From positions 549,590 through 613,589 of the forward strand of contig NZ_KE384307.1 of assembly GCF_000425125.1 (NCBI RefSeq): DNA of 64,000 nt, in the 5' to 3' direction. Both the position numbers and the translations under genes were made by a program. The first letter of the stretch is position 1, and every line of letters starts with the position of its first letter. Below, one piece after another: positions 62,431-64,000 of the stretch. Source of the stretch: Paenibacillus taiwanensis DSM 18679. Lineage in GTDB: Bacteria > Bacillota > Bacilli > Paenibacillales > Paenibacillaceae. Below the pieces are notes generated by a model that saw only the letters and a program-made list of their open reading frames with translations, was not told where the DNA came from and ran no database searches.

Positions 62431-62451
62431 ATGAAGCGACAGGCGCTTCAT
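62431..62451. promoter_or_regulatory. Candidate operator before glcU
   Basis: ATGAAGCG and CGCTTCAT form a perfect 8-bp inverted repeat with a five-base spacer, 31 bases from the glcU start. About 50 bases further, AACGATATATA occurs twice (62483-62493 and 62501-62511) as direct repeats 18 bases apart. Confidence 0.45.
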
Positions 62452-62517
62452 CAAAGGTGTCTGTTCTGCGAAGAGGATATGTAACGATATATATGTGTGC
62501 AACGATATATAAGCTCA

Positions 62518-62556
62518 AAAAGAGCGTCCGGCTAGTCAGCAGCAAGACACTCTTTT
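62518..62556 (-). terminator. Terminator of DUF368 gene (minus strand)
   Basis: AAAAGAGTGTC pairs with GACGCTCTTTT on the minus strand (one G:T), with T5 following. It separates the DUF368 gene from glcU. Confidence 0.85.
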
Positions 62557-62589
62557 ATCATGTCCAATAACGTGCTTCGCAATGAATGG

Positions 62590-63408
62590 TTAAGCGTCCG
62601 CGCGGCTTAGAAATAAAGCACTGCCAAGTCCCGCTAACAAAGTAATTAGGCTGATCACTACTGCACTTATTGAAGTGGGGATGCCAGGAAATACAACGTA
62701 CAACGAGCCGATCACCATTCCGATAATTAGGGCATACATCACATGAGGATATGAACCTAATAAGTATTTGATCAGTTTGCTGCTAATGATAAAGCCCACA
62801 ATAACACCAGAACCGATTATAGCAATGACGGGTATGTTAAATGTGGAGAGTGCGTCTATTGCTATTGGATAAACCCCAAGCAGCAGCAAAACAAATGAGC
62901 CGCTTATACCAGGCAGCAACATGGCCATGCTTGCTAGCCAGCCAGCTACAAACAAGCCTGCACCATTTGTGACATTTAACGTAATGGTGTTGTGAATTTC
63001 TACACCTTCTGGACGAAATACACCTGTAAGGGCAACCAGAACTGCGGCAATAACAAGCAGCACAACATGAAAACTACGGAAATTCCTTTTTACGTCCGCT
63101 TCTTTGCATAAATAAGGAATGATGCCTAAAATAAGTCCTGTAAAGAAAAAGAAAGTAGGTTGTGGATGATTTGCAAGCAGCCATTTCATCACACGACTGA
63201 GCAAAATGAGTGCCGAACCGACACCGATACCTAACGGAATGAGAAAACCCAAATGTTTTTTCCAATCTTTACTGAAAAAACCGCTAATAGCTGCAATGAA
63301 TCGGTCGTAGAAACCGAGGATGACAGCTAGTGTGCCACCACTGACACCTGGAATAAGATCGCTTGTTCCAATAAGCAAACCACGCCAGAGGTTATTCCAC
63401 TCGAACAT
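62590..63408 (-). CDS. DUF368 membrane protein (PopT-type polyprenyl-phosphate transporter)
   Basis: This 272-residue protein has about eight membrane helices and the DUF368 signatures GTSDLIPGVSGGTLAVILGFY near the start and AMLLPGISGSFVLLLLGVY in the second half, an internal repeat with inverted topology. DUF368 members have been described as undecaprenyl-phosphate translocases that recycle the lipid carrier of wall synthesis. ATG after AGGAGATTTATC. Monocistronic. Confidence 0.88.
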   Translation of the reverse strand: MFEWNNLWRGLLIGTSDLIPGVSGGTLAVILGFYDRFIAAISGFFSKDWKKHLGFLIPLGIGVGSALILLSRVMKWLLANHPQPTFFFFTGLILGIIPYLCKEADVKRNFRSFHVVLLVIAAVLVALTGVFRPEGVEIHNTITLNVTNGAGLFVAGWLASMAMLLPGISGSFVLLLLGVYPIAIDALSTFNIPVIAIIGSGVIVGFIISSKLIKYLLGSYPHVMYALIIGMVIGSLYVVFPGIPTSISAVVISLITLLAGLGSALFLSRADA

Positions 63409-63701
63409 GATAAATCTCCTTTTCTAGCATAAGTATAGTTGTAGTGATCCTGACCACATACCCTCCTATTCTACTATTAATATGGTGCAACATACAATTG
63501 ATACATTTCTGAAAATGAAATTAATTTAGGTTAGTTTTTTCATGATTTGTGAAATAAATGAAATCAAATTGAAAATGATCAGTTAAATTAATTGAAATGC
63601 ATAATGTATGGGGTTAGAAACATACTAACACCGTCGAATAACACCAGCATAAAGTTGGTTTATGAATTACACACCTTTCTATTTAAAGAGGAGGAATTAT
63701 T
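63409..63701. other. Intergenic region before the last gene
   Basis: Very A/T-rich sequence with no credible gene. CATAAAGTT at 63650 resembles a sigma-K -10 (CATANNNTA) 50 bases before the coat-like gene, with only weak support upstream. Confidence 0.35.
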
Positions 63702-64000
63702 TTGCCACATGAGCAAATGGGACAAATGTACCCTGTCAACACGTCTCACCAAGCTTTTACAGCATCAGCGGATAACGCTGGACAAGCATCTTATTCATCA
63801 GGCTCACTGTTAAGCGGCGGTTACGCTTCTGGTAGCTATGGCAGCCAAGGGGGTTATTCTTCTAGCCCACAGGCTTACGGTTATGGAACTGGCGGGTATG
63901 CGAACCAGTCGTATAACGGTTACAACGGCCAAGTGCAAAGCATAACGGCGCAAAGCCACGGGGCGCACCAAAATGTAGTGCCGCAAAGCTATCAGCCGTA
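63702..64000 (+). CDS. Gly/Tyr/Ser/Gln-rich coat-like protein (start only)
   Basis: A TTG start seven bases after GAGGAGG opens a frame that stays open to the window edge (99 codons). The product begins MPHEQMGQMYPVNTSHQAF and continues with GGYASGSYGSQGGY-type low complexity rich in Gly, Tyr, Ser, Gln and Asn, without Lys or Arg. This is typical of N-terminal parts of spore coat proteins; in related genomes such leaders precede a CotF-type domain. The missing C-terminus would decide. A competing frame starting at 63592 has no such signals. Confidence 0.65.
   Translation, partial: MPHEQMGQMYPVNTSHQAFTASADNAGQASYSSGSLLSGGYASGSYGSQGGYSSSPQAYGYGTGGYANQSYNGYNGQVQSITAQSHGAHQNVVPQSYQP

Overview
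The window looks like a chromosomal segment of an endospore-forming, low-to-moderate G+C Firmicute, most probably Paenibacillaceae (Paenibacillus or a close relative). This rests on CotF-type coat proteins, a small acid-soluble spore protein gene behind a clear sigma-G-type promoter, YtxC next to thrS, PrkA, a Spo0E-like protein, LiaFSR, T-box and S-box leaders, AGGAGG ribosome sites with frequent TTG/GTG starts, and IS1182-type remnants. No rRNA, tRNA, CRISPR array or intact prophage was seen. Family names come from reading the translations; no database search was run.

Layout. 1-7.3 kb: end of a coiled-coil gene (possibly zapA-like), cvpA, a convergent pair (CuA-type cupredoxin lipoprotein, YvlD-like membrane protein), mutS2, DUF350, a 26-residue membrane peptide, a zinc-ribbon protein and an MFS transporter. 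7.3-11.3 kb: FAD oxidoreductase, two coat proteins, alaR-alaT. 11.3-15 kb: Spo0E-like protein, a lipoprotein, then a tightly packed set of CobU-like protein, PduO adenosyltransferase, RluA and a YusI-like protein. 15-21 kb: an ABC-transporter remnant with a 49-bp palindrome, 5'-3' exonuclease, phosphodiester glycosidase, DUF3055-like protein, HRDC protein behind a promoter plus attenuator-like hairpin, and CorA. 21-25 kb: SAM riboswitch-controlled metA-metI-metC. 25-30 kb: mqnC, ytxC, T-box and thrS.

30-45 kb: 3D-domain wall protein, spore protein, liaFSR, YugN, HtrA followed by a two-component pair, ispH, DUF2062, aroF, a glutamine synthetase of the long (beta) type preceded by a GlnR/TnrA-type box, and serC. 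45-56 kb: orphan PhoP-like regulator, MMPL exporter with its MarR regulator and operator, trmL, AbrB-like protein with a zinc ribbon, a 32-residue membrane peptide, a second phosphodiester glycosidase, a membrane coiled-coil protein, and a divergent ComP-like kinase that lacks its phospho-accepting histidine. 56-64 kb: aminotransferase, about 1.2 kb of decayed IS1182-type material with nested palindromes, DUF2161 nuclease-fold protein, prkA, GlcU-type sugar transporter, DUF368 (PopT-type) transporter and the start of a Gly/Tyr/Ser-rich coat-like gene that runs off the edge.

Most of the segment is vertically inherited core and sporulation content. The places that deserve attention are the degenerate ComP-like kinase and its neighbours, the IS/palindrome field at 57-58.2 kb, the beta-type glutamine synthetase with its GlnR-type box, the leader hairpin before the HRDC gene, and several very small genes.
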